Of a stretch of 64,000 nt of DNA, positions 9,683-19,571 are shown one piece after another (within the stretch, counting starts at the first letter, position 1; each line of letters begins with the position of its first letter). Source of the stretch: Linnemannia hyalina (taxonomy: Eukaryota; Mortierellomycota; Mortierellomycetes; Mortierellales; Mortierellaceae); NCBI GenBank assembly GCA_019671135.1, contig JAHRHY010000006.1:124001-188000 (forward strand), given 5' to 3'. The notes below the pieces were generated by a model. The model did no database searches. It saw only the letters and a list, made by a program, of their open reading frames with translations, and was not told where the DNA came from. The position numbers were made by a program, and so were the translations under genes.

Positions 9683-10095
9683 GTGGAAAATGTGAGGAGG
9701 AGGCCAGCTTGAATGACACGGAGAACAACATTAGAAAAAATTCTGGGGCAATAAGGGCCTGTAGTCGAAGGTACTCTCCTCTCTGAGCGCACAACGGATG
9801 AAAAAATGGACTGGGGTATGAGAACGTGCGCGATTATGGGTAACGAAAAGAAGGAATATAAGATATGCAGAGTGTATGATCAGACAACTGGGGGAAGTAT
9901 CTGGCGTTACCAATGTTGCATATCAGTGGGTTAACAGTAGTAGGAGCTGCATTAAGAGGCGTGTTAGGGTGAGAATTGGGGGCTTAGTCATCTGTCTCAC
10001 TATTTACTCTCAGGTACGCATTATTTCTCAACCAACACAGAGTTAGGGCCAACGAAAGGAAATATACAAAAATGCATTCTTTCGAATACAGTACA

Positions 10096-10200
10096 ATGCG
10101 CGCAGGGAGAAACCACATTCCTTTTCGAACGTTACATACAAGGGAGAACCATGACCTTGCACGCGCATTGTGCCTATGGGAGAAACCACATTCCTTCGAG
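10096..10200 (+). repeat. Short direct repeat GGGAGAAACCACATTCC
   Basis: The block GGGAGAAACCACATTCCTT occurs at about 10100 and again at about 10178, roughly 78 bp apart. It directly precedes the larger 149-bp tandem duplication. Confidence 0.5.
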
Positions 10201-10230
10201 AATAATTTGCGCACGGATCCTTTCACGCCG

Positions 10231-10528
10231 TTGCGCGTTCCATAACCCTTTTCCTTTTTATGCTCTATGCTTACGCTATCCACACTCCATTTCTTTTTTA
10301 TATGCTGCTCATACTTCCTTTTCTTGCACTACTTACGCCCACTTTTTCTTTTTCATGGGTTCTTTCAGTACCCACGCCATTGCACGTTCCATGGCCCTTT
10401 TACTTTTCATGCGCTATGCTTACGCTGCCCACACTCCATCTCTTTTTATTTGCTGTGCATACTTCCTTCTCTTGCATTACCTACGCCCACTTTTCTTATT
10501 CATGCGCTGGACATACGCTACTCACACT
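10231..10528 (+). repeat. 149-bp tandem duplication, two copies plus a partial third
   Basis: Copy one (10231-10379) and copy two (10380-10528) both start TTGC(G/A)CGTTCCAT and share CTATGCTTACGCT, CACACTCCAT, ACTTCCTT.TCTTGCA and ACGCCCACTTTT. A partial third copy follows to about 10560. The T-rich, stop-poor sequence leaves open frames on the plus strand (10151-10704), but these are by-products of the repeat and I do not call a gene. Confidence 0.65.
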
Positions 10529-10879
10529 TCTTTTCTGTTTTCATTCGCAATGCACACATTCGTTTTTGTTATCATTCCCCTGTCAATCTATTTGCCCTCA
10601 TGCAGTGTACGCTTATTTTTATTGGCAAAAAACGACCCATTGGGGTAGTAGGGTCCTACCTGAGAACACAATTGTCGAATGCTAATTACGAACCTACTCT
10701 ATGACTCGACTGTGTGAGAAAAATATGCTTATGCTTTAATCCAACGCCATCACAAAGGATGACCGTACTCTTTCATGACTACAGTCAGAAGAGAGGTTCT
10801 ACTCAATCCATATTGGTTTTAGATATGGAGCATGATGTGCGGCAAGACCTGGATTAATTGACGCAAATGTTCCAAGCCC

Positions 10880-10887
10880 TATATAAA
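10880..10887 (+). promoter_or_regulatory. TATA box of the 101-aa protein gene
   Basis: TATATAAA lies upstream of a probable 97-nt 5'-UTR intron (10947-11043; donor GTATGT, acceptor ATACAG), which ends five bases before the start codon at 11049. Confidence 0.5.
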
Positions 10888-11048
10888 GAGCGTACGTTTG
10901 GTGATTAGTCTTTACTTCTTCAGCTTCACCTTTCTCCGATAAACAAGTATGTCGAACATCCCATTGTCCTCGTTTCATTAGTGCCACATTCCGTACAGTA
11001 ATCCTGATGTGATGTAAACTGATTACTGATCGTTATAATACAGGCATA

Positions 11049-11354
11049 ATGGTTTCAAAAGTTTTCCTTCCCAACGGCGTCAAGGCTATCTCCGCGAATT
11101 TCACTGCGTTGGCAGATGGCACGCGATTCGAGTCCACGTTCATGGTGAATAACAGGCAGTTCAAGGCTGTGGTCCAGCAAGTTGATGCCGCCACTCCCCT
11201 TAGCATTAGCAGTGCCCAGTTCGTCCTTGAGTCCATTGCCTACAAGTCCCCTGGAACGAATGTTGAGTACATTGACTGCAACGTCGATGTTTTTTACGGT
11301 GATGTGACCGTGAACGTCAGCGTTTTCCCAATCAGCCCTGTCGCCAAAAACTGA
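11049..11354 (+). CDS. Small hypothetical protein, probably beta-rich
   Basis: The frame encodes 101 residues, starting MVSKVFLPNGVKAISANFTA and ending FPISPVAKN. Alternating hydrophobic and polar residues (FESTFMVNNRQFKAVVQQV, CNVDVFYGDVTVNVSVF) suggest a small beta-sandwich. There is no signal peptide and only one Cys. A TATA box and a canonical 5'-UTR intron just upstream support expression. I do not recognise a family. The gene sits among secreted-protein genes and repeats, in a region lacking core genes. Confidence 0.6.
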   Translation: MVSKVFLPNGVKAISANFTALADGTRFESTFMVNNRQFKAVVQQVDAATPLSISSAQFVLESIAYKSPGTNVEYIDCNVDVFYGDVTVNVSVFPISPVAKN

Positions 11355-12129
11355 AATCCTATCTTGTAAGTTTGTTCGTCTCATTCGACTATCGCCTACC
11401 TTGGATGGCGGTACCATTCTAATTAACTTTTGTTCTTTTACATGCGATACGGTTAGATGATGTGGATTACTGGCCAAGTGGCAGTGAACGGACTGGACCT
11501 GTATGATAGGTAGCAGTAGCTTTACTATGGTGGGAGACTTGACATGTAATGACAGAGTAAAAACAAAGCTAGCGTCTCCTCGTTTGGATACCTGGGCACA
11601 ATTGAACTCTTTAAATACCTTGGCATTGCTATGTATTAATCCAATGACTGAGATGTTGATTCTCCATCAACAAGATAGAACAGGGACAGGTGGTTGTCGG
11701 TTATGGTGTTGGGAAGCATCAAATGAAAGGACGTTGAAAGAAAAAGGTGGGGGATATAAAGCGATAGGTAAATGGGAAAAGGAAAGAAAGGTGGGGGTTG
11801 AAAAGAAAAAAGAGCAAAGGCGAAGGATGAAAGACGGAGGCAAGGACGAAGGTGATGAAGAAAAGAACGTGGGAGTAGTGGTAAGACGATAAAGGCGTGA
11901 GAAAAGTGCAAAGGATAAGTATGGGTGTTGGGATATGACCGGGGCACAACTGAAGACAATGGGTCCGGAAAAAGTCAAGTGGAATTATACATCGATCCAA
12001 CACCATTACAATGGTATTGTTGCAAAAAGATGTGGTGGCTAGGCAGTGGCGGCGATGCCTTAGGTTAGCAGTTATACTCTTTAGTAGACATAGTATTAGT
12101 AGTGCGCCGAGCCCTCTTGTCTGCTCTTT
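11355..12129. other. No gene seen
   Basis: Purine-rich DNA (11720-11900) leaves long open frames on both strands that translate to Lys/Glu-rich or Ser/Phe/Pro-rich low-complexity peptides. None has a domain or a plausible start context. Confidence 0.4.
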
Positions 12130-12292
12130 GTCCTTTTACACATCACTTCTTGGACGAGGGCAGTATTGACAAGAGTTTTGCTGGCGCGCTGCAGGTAACA
12201 ACCCCCTCTTTGATATATGAATACAAGGTCCTTTTACACATCACTTCTTGGACGAGAGCAGTATTGACAAGAGTTTCGCTGGCGCGCTGCAG
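12130..12292 (+). repeat. 65-bp direct repeat, two copies 98 bp apart
   Basis: Copies at 12130-12194 and 12228-12292 both start GTCCTTTTACACATCACTTC and end GCTGGCGCGCTGCAG, with only two visible differences. The high identity indicates a recent duplication. A C-run follows at about 12337-12348. Confidence 0.75.
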
Positions 12293-12637
12293 TGTATCGT
12301 TTCGTGTGATTCTTTTAGGACGCTATTATCATTCCCCCCCCCCCCCTCCAACCTACAACCCTCCCCCGTACCAATTGAGGACTTCACAGCGGTCCTACAA
12401 CTCTGGCCTTCGATCCTCTCCCCCGAGTAACAGCGTCTAAGTCAAAATTGTACCCCTTAAGAAGAAATCAGGCATGCACGGGAGTGAGTGAATGAAGCAA
12501 GGATTGAAAGAGCCGAGATCGAAGGATCAAAAAGCAACGTCGCTATGAACGCTTGACTGCCACAAGCCAGTTATAAGGGATGATTTAGTACTTCTACACT
12601 AGATGACATTTACCTCCTTGACTGAGGTTCCTGCTCT

Positions 12638-13600
12638 CTACAATACATTCAGTGACTGGAAGTCCGCCACCGCATTGTCGAAGTCGAATTCCATGCAGCG
12701 ATCGCCTCCGTCGACGTCATGCCCTGGCTCACCGCAATATCCACAGCGAGTCAAGTAGTATACGTCCACCGCGTTGTCCAATTCGAGTTGCTCACAACGA
12801 TCGTCTCTGTCAACATCGTGCCCTGGCTCACCGCAATATCCACAGCGAGTCGAGTAGTATACGTCCACCGCGTTGTCCAATTCGAGTTGCTCACAACGAT
12901 CGTCTCTGTCAACATCGTGCCCTGGCTCACCGCAATATCCACAGCGAGTCGAGTAGTATACGTCCACCGCGTTGTCCAATTCGAGTTGCTCACAACGATC
13001 GTCTCTGTCAACATCGTGCCCTGGCTCACCGCAATATCCACAGCGAGTCGAGTAGTATACGTCCACCGCGTTGTCCATTTCGAGTTCCTCACAACGATCA
13101 CCGCTATCGACATCATGTCCTCGCCTACGACAGTATGAGCACGGACTCAGCAAACGTCGCACATAGGAGTTCATGGCATCCCGCGAGCCATAGCTGCTGT
13201 ATTGCACAATACCAACGACCGCCTTCTCGTTGATATATGGCGTGAGTAAAACTTCTTGGTGATGCGTAGAGATGCGGTTGGCCCAGGGAGTGAGAATTTG
13301 AGAGTTATCTCCACTCAGGTCGTATACATGGATGCCACGGTTAAGAGCTTGGCAGGAAATAATAGCAAAGGCAGATTGCTCCTTAATCGTCCAAGAGATG
13401 GCGGTACTTGAGGACTTGGTTGTCGAGATAAACTGAGATGTGACTATGTTGTTAAAGCCTTTTCGGATATGCTGATCGAACGTTAGATCCGCTGCAGGAT
13501 TGCCACATTGGAATCCAGTCTCAGGGTCAACATCGTACGCTCTAATGACTCGAAAGAGGAATCCGGGATATTGGATATGGTGGAAAGGATAGGAAGACAT
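12638..13600 (-). CDS. ADP-ribosyltransferase-like protein with five zinc-knuckle-like repeats
   Basis: The single-exon frame encodes 320 aa. Residues 1 to about 140 show the three elements of an R-S-E ART fold: Arg17 in FLFRVIRAYD, Ser59 in QFISTTKSSST, and Glu116 in HHQEVLLTPY, after an IHVYDLSG strand. The order and spacing resemble fungal ART-like domains of the DUF7587 kind. The rest is five 33-residue repeats of the form RCGYCGEPGHDVDRDDRC..., giving C-x2-C-x4-H-x7-C, a zinc-knuckle-like pattern with an extended last spacing. Three central repeats are near-identical in DNA (99-bp period); the outer two are diverged. No signal peptide is seen, so an intracellular nucleic-acid- or protein-directed role is possible. 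Activity is inferred from motifs only, and a catalytically dead binding fold is an alternative. Confidence 0.65.
   Translation of the reverse strand: MSSYPFHHIQYPGFLFRVIRAYDVDPETGFQCGNPAADLTFDQHIRKGFNNIVTSQFISTTKSSSTAISWTIKEQSAFAIISCQALNRGIHVYDLSGDNSQILTPWANRISTHHQEVLLTPYINEKAVVGIVQYSSYGSRDAMNSYVRRLLSPCSYCRRRGHDVDSGDRCEELEMDNAVDVYYSTRCGYCGEPGHDVDRDDRCEQLELDNAVDVYYSTRCGYCGEPGHDVDRDDRCEQLELDNAVDVYYSTRCGYCGEPGHDVDRDDRCEQLELDNAVDVYYLTRCGYCGEPGHDVDGGDRCMEFDFDNAVADFQSLNVL
12670..13140 (-). repeat. 99-bp coding minisatellite (zinc-knuckle repeats)
   Basis: The string CCCTGGCTCACCGCAATATC recurs at 12722, 12821, 12920 and 13019, an exact 99-bp period equal to 33 codons. A diverged unit precedes the series in the protein. 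Frame is kept in every copy, so copy-number change would alter the number of knuckles without breaking the gene. Confidence 0.85.
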
Positions 13601-14023
13601 GATTATGGTAGCAAAGAAGTCGAAAAATAATAATTTATATGAGCAAAATGGTGACGTGTGTTAGTACTGATACGTTTTTGCACCAAAGTGACGTTACCAC
13701 CAAAAGTGAGAACGTGCGTTACGCATGTTATCCCCTCTGTGGTGCGAAATAAAAGATCCCCTCTCCCTTCCCATTGACACATTCGACCATACACCATAGT
13801 TTTCACCAAATTCAATTACTATTGCAACGACATTTCATCAGTTAAACCCAACTCGCGTTCCCTATTAATGGGTGAACAATCCAACGCTTACTGAATTCTG
13901 CTTCAGTATAAAGCAACGTCGCCATGAATGCTTGGCTGCCACAAGCCAGTTATTCAATCCCTATAAACTCTAATCCATTGCATATACGATTCCATCTTCT
14001 TCCACATACATCATCACTCAACC

Positions 14024-14106
14024 AGCACACAATAACACACAACAACGCACAACTACCACACGCAACAACACGCAACAACACGTAACAACACACAACAACA
14101 CACATC
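14024..14106 (+). repeat. CAACACRCAA-type minisatellite
   Basis: A run of CAACA-based units (ACACAACAACGCAC, CACGCAACAACACGCAACAA, CACGTAACAACACACAACAA) covers this stretch. No gene is seen from 13601 to 14790 apart from the promoter of the next gene. Confidence 0.65.
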
Positions 14107-14633
14107 ACTTCACCACCAACACACAATATCGCCGCACAACACCATCAACACCCGACATCACCAATATGCAATACCATCAACTTACCCACTCCTCCATACT
14201 CACTCTGGTCTTCCACATATGACGTACTCCACGCCAAGTACGCCTCTACGCCCTCCCCTTTCGACTCACTTAATCACAGAGAAAACAAAACAAAAGCCAT
14301 CCCTTGGATCATTTTCAACCCCAATTTTCTTGGTTTGAGTTGGAAAACAAGGCTTTCGCGCGCGTTTTTGTAGAACAAAGATTAAGCTTTCAAAACAGAC
14401 TAAAACCTATCAAAGTCAATTTTTTGTAATAAGGTTTTGGAAGGGACGCGGCGTCCTGTACATTTGGCACCCGCCCTACTCTCTAGGTTTACAGAGCACT
14501 GCTAATAAAACAATTCAGCCTCGCTAAGCCCCTCCAATGGATCTCTGTCTACATGCCCAATGTTTTGTAGAGCCTCTATAGCCCATGCATGTGCCCCCAA
14601 CATGAACAGTGCTATATGCTCTTTTTTCCTCCA

Positions 14634-14640
14634 TATAAAA
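14634..14640 (+). promoter_or_regulatory. TATA box of the betagamma-crystallin-like gene
   Basis: TATAAAA lies 157 bp upstream of the start codon at 14791. A TTTTAG acceptor-like site 8 bp before the ATG suggests a 5'-UTR intron, as in the neighbouring secreted-protein genes. Confidence 0.45.
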
Positions 14641-14790
14641 TGAGATATCTCCACTTGGTGGATGATTCCTTACTTCCCTTTCACCAACATCCAAGTAGGC
14701 AACATCTCTCAACCATATTTTTCAGTCATTAGAACTTTTACATGCTGCGACCTTAACTGCCTCTTTTTCCACCTTATTTTAGAACGAATC

Positions 14791-15141
14791 ATGAGATCCG
14801 CAATCACTCTCCTTGCCTTGGCCGTGCTCATGCAGGTCCGCGCCTGCCGTAAGATTGGTGTCTATGGATGCATCGATGTTAATACCAACTGTGCGCTCTT
14901 AAAAGGATGTGTTAACGCCATTGACCCAGTATGTGTCAACTTCCCCAAAAGTCTCAATGACAAAATGAACTCCTACCTAGGAGGCAAAACCCAGATTATG
15001 TTCTATGAGCACTATGATTACCAGGGCGCCAAACTGGAAAGTAGTCGATGGAGGGATGTCCCAAATGGAGGCTCATTTCGACCCGCACCCTATGCCAAGC
15101 AAGTCAGTTCCGTGATGATAAACTACTACACCAGACGATAA
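14791..15141 (+). CDS. Small secreted betagamma-crystallin-like protein
   Basis: The 116-aa product begins MRSAITLLALAVLMQVRAC, a signal peptide. A Cys-containing segment follows (GVYGCIDVNTNCALLKGC, then DPVCVNFP). The C-terminal half has features of a single betagamma-crystallin motif: QIMFYEHYDYQGAKLESSRW with the Y/F-x-x-x-x-F/Y-x-G pattern, then AKQVSSVMINYY resembling the conserved (N)xVSSx(V) strand. Such proteins are small, often calcium-binding and extracellular. The frame is open further upstream, but the ATG at 14791 is chosen for its signal peptide. The role is unknown; surface or antimicrobial functions occur in the wider fold family. Confidence 0.6.
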   Translation: MRSAITLLALAVLMQVRACRKIGVYGCIDVNTNCALLKGCVNAIDPVCVNFPKSLNDKMNSYLGGKTQIMFYEHYDYQGAKLESSRWRDVPNGGSFRPAPYAKQVSSVMINYYTRR

Positions 15142-16289
15142 TGCCACCAGTGGAGACTTTGTTCCCTTTGAAAAACCACGTCTGGCACAAATACTCGTTG
15201 TACATAGCGCCCGTCGTCTGTTGCATCCTTATTTAATTAAATCATTGTTAAACAAAAGTCCCCACGTTACCACTGATGATGAAGTTGCAGCTTGACACAA
15301 TGTATTTTATCAAGGAATGGAAACGCAAGTGATACATTGACAGTTGCATCTTGTACCATTATACTTGCTATCTCACCACCACACGCGTTGATACTCTGAA
15401 AGAGGCGCAACACATAATAAAAGACTACCATACCAGATGATGTGTTCGACCCATATCCCCTCCATGCTGCCACTCGTCTGCTTGCCACCACTGCTATTTC
15501 ATCTGCCTGCGCTTTATACCTGTCTTTGTTGTTCGTACTGTGCTAATAACTAACCTAGTAGACCCGCCGTTAGTCAATGCTCCTCTCCCCTCTCCTAGAA
15601 GAGAGAGAGAGGCATCGTCCAGGGCACACCACGAGGAGGTCGCAGGTTCGATTTATTGTCCCAAACAAAAACAGTTCCCCAAAAACGTCTCCAAACGGAG
15701 TGGGCTTGAGAGGACTAGAAAAACAAAACGACTTAGAACTCTGCTTTGGTAATATAGAGCCGGAAGTGTCCTTCTTGGTCAAGTTTGAGGCGAGGAGCAC
15801 CGACAGGAGGTCGGGTCCTCATTTTTCTCGCAGCCCCACGCAAGAGCACACCTAGTCTTTTGCGTGGGACCAGTATTTTTTTTTTTGTTTATCGTGTTTG
15901 TCCAGTTTGTCCAGTTTGTCCTGTGTTTCTGGTGTTGGTCGTTGTCGGTTGTTGTTGATTGTTGTTGGTTATTGTTGGTTGTTGTTGGTTGTTATTGGTT
16001 GTCGATGATTGTTGTCGGATTGTGCTGAGAAGGAGAGGGGACGGGTGGGTGTTGTAGCGTGTCGATGGGTGTGGAGGGGATAAAAAAAGAAGAAAGGAAA
16101 GAAAGAAGGAAGAGAGAGAGAGAGAGTGAAGCATTGTTGAAAGAGAGCACGCACATGCCAACATTTTTCTTTTTGGAAATGCCGAACGTGTCCATTGAGT
16201 CCTTTCCTTGCCTCGCCACCATCGCCAGGTCTTCGCTGACCGTTTTGATCCTTTTAAGTGATGCTGCAAAACCACATTTGATTATCAGT
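15142..16289. other. Intergenic DNA with simple repeats and a tRNA-like box
   Basis: No protein gene is supported. GAGGTCGCAGGTTCGATT at about 15638-15655 resembles the variable-arm/T-arm (B box) end of a tRNA, but no matching acceptor stem or clear A box is seen, so a tRNA is not called. GTTGTTGGTT-type repeats fill about 15930-16005, and an AGAGAG/GAAA tract lies at 16085-16130. Confidence 0.35.
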
Positions 16290-19200
16290 TCGTCAATTAG
16301 TAAAAAAAATAATGGCCTAACAGCTTAATTGCACCACGTTGCTTCCGCAATTTCCGACTACCAGCATCCAGATCAATAACACCATCAAGCCTCATACCCG
16401 CCGCACAAAGCATGCCAATGTTAGAGCCTCTGACCAATTCGACAGAGATAAAAACCGTCACCACCATCATCACCCTCCAAGATCCGCCAAACGCGAACAG
16501 ACCGATCCCAGCAACCAGTGACAAACTCGTTCCGAACAACAGAGTTCCAGGCAATTGTCCTCAACCCAGTCCAAACACCCCTCAACATCATGGGCAACAC
16601 ACCAGGGGGGACCTCCATATCACTTGACTCCGACTGCGACTGACAGCGCCGGCAAAGAAGAACCCTCGTGTCCTGATCTCCAAAAACGAACCAATCATTC
16701 CAAGGAAATAGGCGATACAGCAGACAGCGCCAGTCCCGAAATTTAGGGTATGGCCAAGCTCGTCCGATAACCGATGGCGAGTTCTTGATTGTTTGGTTAG
16801 TAGGCCAACGCACAGACTCCTTGATCCTCCATAGTTGTTGTCGAGTTCCTTTGGCTGAGTGTCGTATATATTGACCATGCCGTCATTAATGCCGACCGCG
16901 AGCCGGAGTCCCGTCGAAGTAAATGTTGAGGAGATTGGAGAAGGTCCTTCATCCTCAGACTCGGCGTCCATCTCGAACAGAACATGACCTTGTCCACCAT
17001 TATGCAGATCACATAGCCGTGCGCTACTGTCCCGACCCGCAGACGCGATCTACCGACCACATGGCGAGTGGGTTAACGTCTCTAACTTCTCGGTATGACC
17101 GTCCAGGACAAGATCAACAACTCCGTTCGAAAGTCCTCTTATCAAAGCAGTAGGCCGTCCGCTGGAGGTGCATTCGTCAAAATACACGTTGGTGTGGAGC
17201 CGACAACGGTGCAGGAGAAGAAGTACCCCAGCATCGACCGGTGGAGAAACTGGAAGAAAATGCCGGAGCGAGTCCACGGCGAAGCCTCTCGCAACAGTCG
17301 CACTTCCGGATCCGGACCAAAGTACTCGACTTTCCACGCCGTCTTATCCTTGAGATGGAGATACTTGACGACGGCCTTTCCGTTCAGCTTCTCAAACATC
17401 GCCGATGCAAGCCTCTTACAGCTGTCCACGCCCATAGCCTCAAATACCGCATCCTCTAGCATCTCCAACATGTCGGAATCCTGCCTGGACAAAGAGTTGC
17501 TTTGAAGCCGTTTCTTGTTGACGCTGAGCCAGTGGTCGACAAAGACGTCATAGAGTTGGATGCGGACGATTTTGATGGCCGACAGGTCCTGGTTGCCCTT
17601 GGTGACATCGAGAAGTGCCTCCAGTGCGAGTGAAAGGAGGAACGGAATCTTGACCAGATCCATGAAGTTGGGGATGGTGGTCAACCTATCCATGTAATCT
17701 TGGGTGCTCCAGGTTCTTGGCTCGAGAGGGACATACTGCTCGACATAGTTGTGGATCCGCTCCATGGAGAAAGGAGCGGTGATGGCCTCCTGAAAGACGT
17801 TCTGAGGAACCGGCTTGTATCGATCGACAGACTGAGGCCTGAAGCGATCCTGGTATGAGGTTCCGAGGTACTGAGATCTGCAGCCGATGATCACTTTGGT
17901 GTCCCACTGTCCAGTCTGGTTAAGAGAGTTGGTCCTGTGGAGGTTGACCAATTGCTGACTTTCGTCGTATCCGTAGCAGATGAGTACGAGTTGGTGATGC
18001 AGTTTGAGCTCTATGATCTGATCTTCGTTAAAGTTGTGAAACTGCAGTCGCTTGTTGACCAAGTCGTGCTGAGGTTCGTCGATGGTGGGTAAGTTGATGA
18101 AAAGAGGGATCGGCCCTCCTCTCTTGTAGTCCTTCCAAAGCAGGTGTTCCAGGTGTCGATTGAATGTCAACTTGCCAGAGCCAGAATCTCCAAGGATCAA
18201 CATGACCTGACCGTCACTGGCAAGAAATTTCAGTACCCTCTCCAATAGAGGAAATAGCTCATCATTCTTAGCCAGGAGCGATGGCTTTGCTTGCAGGTAG
18301 ATGTAAATCGCTCGTTCATTGTATTCTTGGAGTCGCTGTAATCGAAGCTTGTACAGCCTGTACTCGAGGTAACGGATATTCTGGACCTTCGCAAGGATCG
18401 GAGAGTTGGCTGAGGTTGGCAGGCGAGATCTCAGCGGGTATGGGTGATGGACCATCGGAGTGTTTTCAGAAGCGAGCTCTTGTTTCAGGATCTGAGAACT
18501 GGCGGAAACATTCTGGTCGTCAATAAATATCAACTATCAGCTTGTAGACGATGGTCAGCATCTACACCTTGACATTCTCATCCGTGCCCCTGTCTGGATC
18601 CTCTTTATAAAGACGACCAAGTAGTTCGATGACTCGTAGACGCGAGGTAAGGAACCAGACGGAGTCGACCGCAATCACACCTAACAACTGGCAGATACCC
18701 CATCGGAACAAGGGGTCACAACGACAGCAGCCATGACATCAAGGACTTTGGAGATTGCCAAGGTGAGGTAATAGGGGTGTCCAATTGACTGTTGGTGTGT
18801 GCCTTGCAAACGGATCCTGAGAATGCTGAGGATCTTTACCAGATCGTTGAAGACAAGGTGACTTGGAGAGGATGATTGGACCAACTGGACAAGCCCTTGG
18901 AGCAGGTTTGCATTCAGTAGAGGAGACTCCTCAAACTCCGTGATGAAGGAAGATAACAGCTTGCGGTAGGGCTCCTTCTGCAGGATAAGTCCTAGGGCGA
19001 CAGTATCTGTGATCTTGTTAGTGTCCTTAACAGTGTCCTGGATGGACGCCTCCACCATAGAGTTGCAAGCCACTGCAAACGATCTTGCTCCATAGAGCCA
19101 TTCTTGATCTCCATCAGCCAGGCCAGCTCACCCTTGTCAAGAGTAGGTTCCTGCTCAGACGACGACAAGATTAGTGACTCCTGGATCAGCAAGGAGTTGC

Positions 19201-19452
19201 AATAGACTAATTGGTCTGTCCGCTTGATGCGCTGCTGGGGGCGAGGCAGCTAGTCATGGTGGTTGATTCGGGAACATTCTCCATGAGCACACTAAGTGAG
19301 ACTCCAGGAAGGGCCGGAAAAGGCCTGGACTTGGACTTGGAGATGTCCAGGGACCTGAGCATTTTGTTGTCCTTTCCAAGAGCCGCAGTGGAGGTGGGGT
19401 CGTCACCAGTAGCCGCATCATGGTCGACTTGTTTGAGGGGATGAATGGTCAT
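16290..19452 (-). pseudogene. Degraded NACHT-WD40 NLR (STAND) gene
   Basis: Fragments appear in the expected order on the minus strand. The N-terminus starts at 19452 (MTIHPLKQVDHDAATG). An alpha-helical region follows (LLIQESLILSSSEQEP, KLLSSFITEFEESPLLNANL). The NACHT domain lies at 18533-17142, with a P-loop ILGDSGSGKLTFNRHL, LFINLP, VLICYGYDES (Walker B/sensor-like) and VIIGCRSQYLG. WD40-like pieces follow (VGINDGMVNIYDTQ, EFVTGCWDRSVRVWRIL) down to about 16300. It is broken: a frameshift near 19085, another between 18560 and 18681, a TAG at 18562-18564, a stop ending the NACHT frame at 17142, and frameshifts within the WD region. The Walker A Ser/Thr is replaced by Leu (GKL). The segment normally between NACHT and WD40 is largely deleted. 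A probable 5'-UTR intron lies at 19489-19571. Intact relatives sense ligands in fungal self/non-self or immune-like responses. Confidence 0.75.
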
Positions 19453-19571
19453 GGTGTCCGGGAATAACGTCTAGCAAAGCCGATGAGCCTGGCAAGAGTA
19501 AATGTCAGCAATTGTGGTTGTGAAGCATGCAGGACTGAGTGTAATACTGAGTTACCTATGTTTGTTCTTAC

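Larger units (their letters stand above)
12531..13953 (+). repeat. 44-bp direct repeats flanking the ART/zinc-knuckle gene
   Basis: The sequence AAAGCAACGTCGC(T/C)ATGAA(C/T)GC...CACAAGCCAGTTAT occurs at 12531-12574 and again at 13910-13953, in the same orientation, with 41 of 44 positions identical. The two copies bracket the whole gene at 12638-13600. They could mark a duplication or insertion boundary. Confidence 0.65.

Noticed and set aside
10151..10704. Three overlapping plus-strand frames of about 140-165 codons
   Set aside because: They are read from the 149-bp tandem duplication and consist of repeated Phe/Ser/Leu/His segments in all three frames.
11636..12006. Minus-strand frames near 100 codons
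   Set aside because: Purine-rich plus strand gives Ser/Phe/Pro-rich peptides in every minus frame; no gene-like start.
15560..15660. tRNA gene
   Set aside because: Only a B-box-like segment is present; no acceptor stem pairing and no convincing A box.
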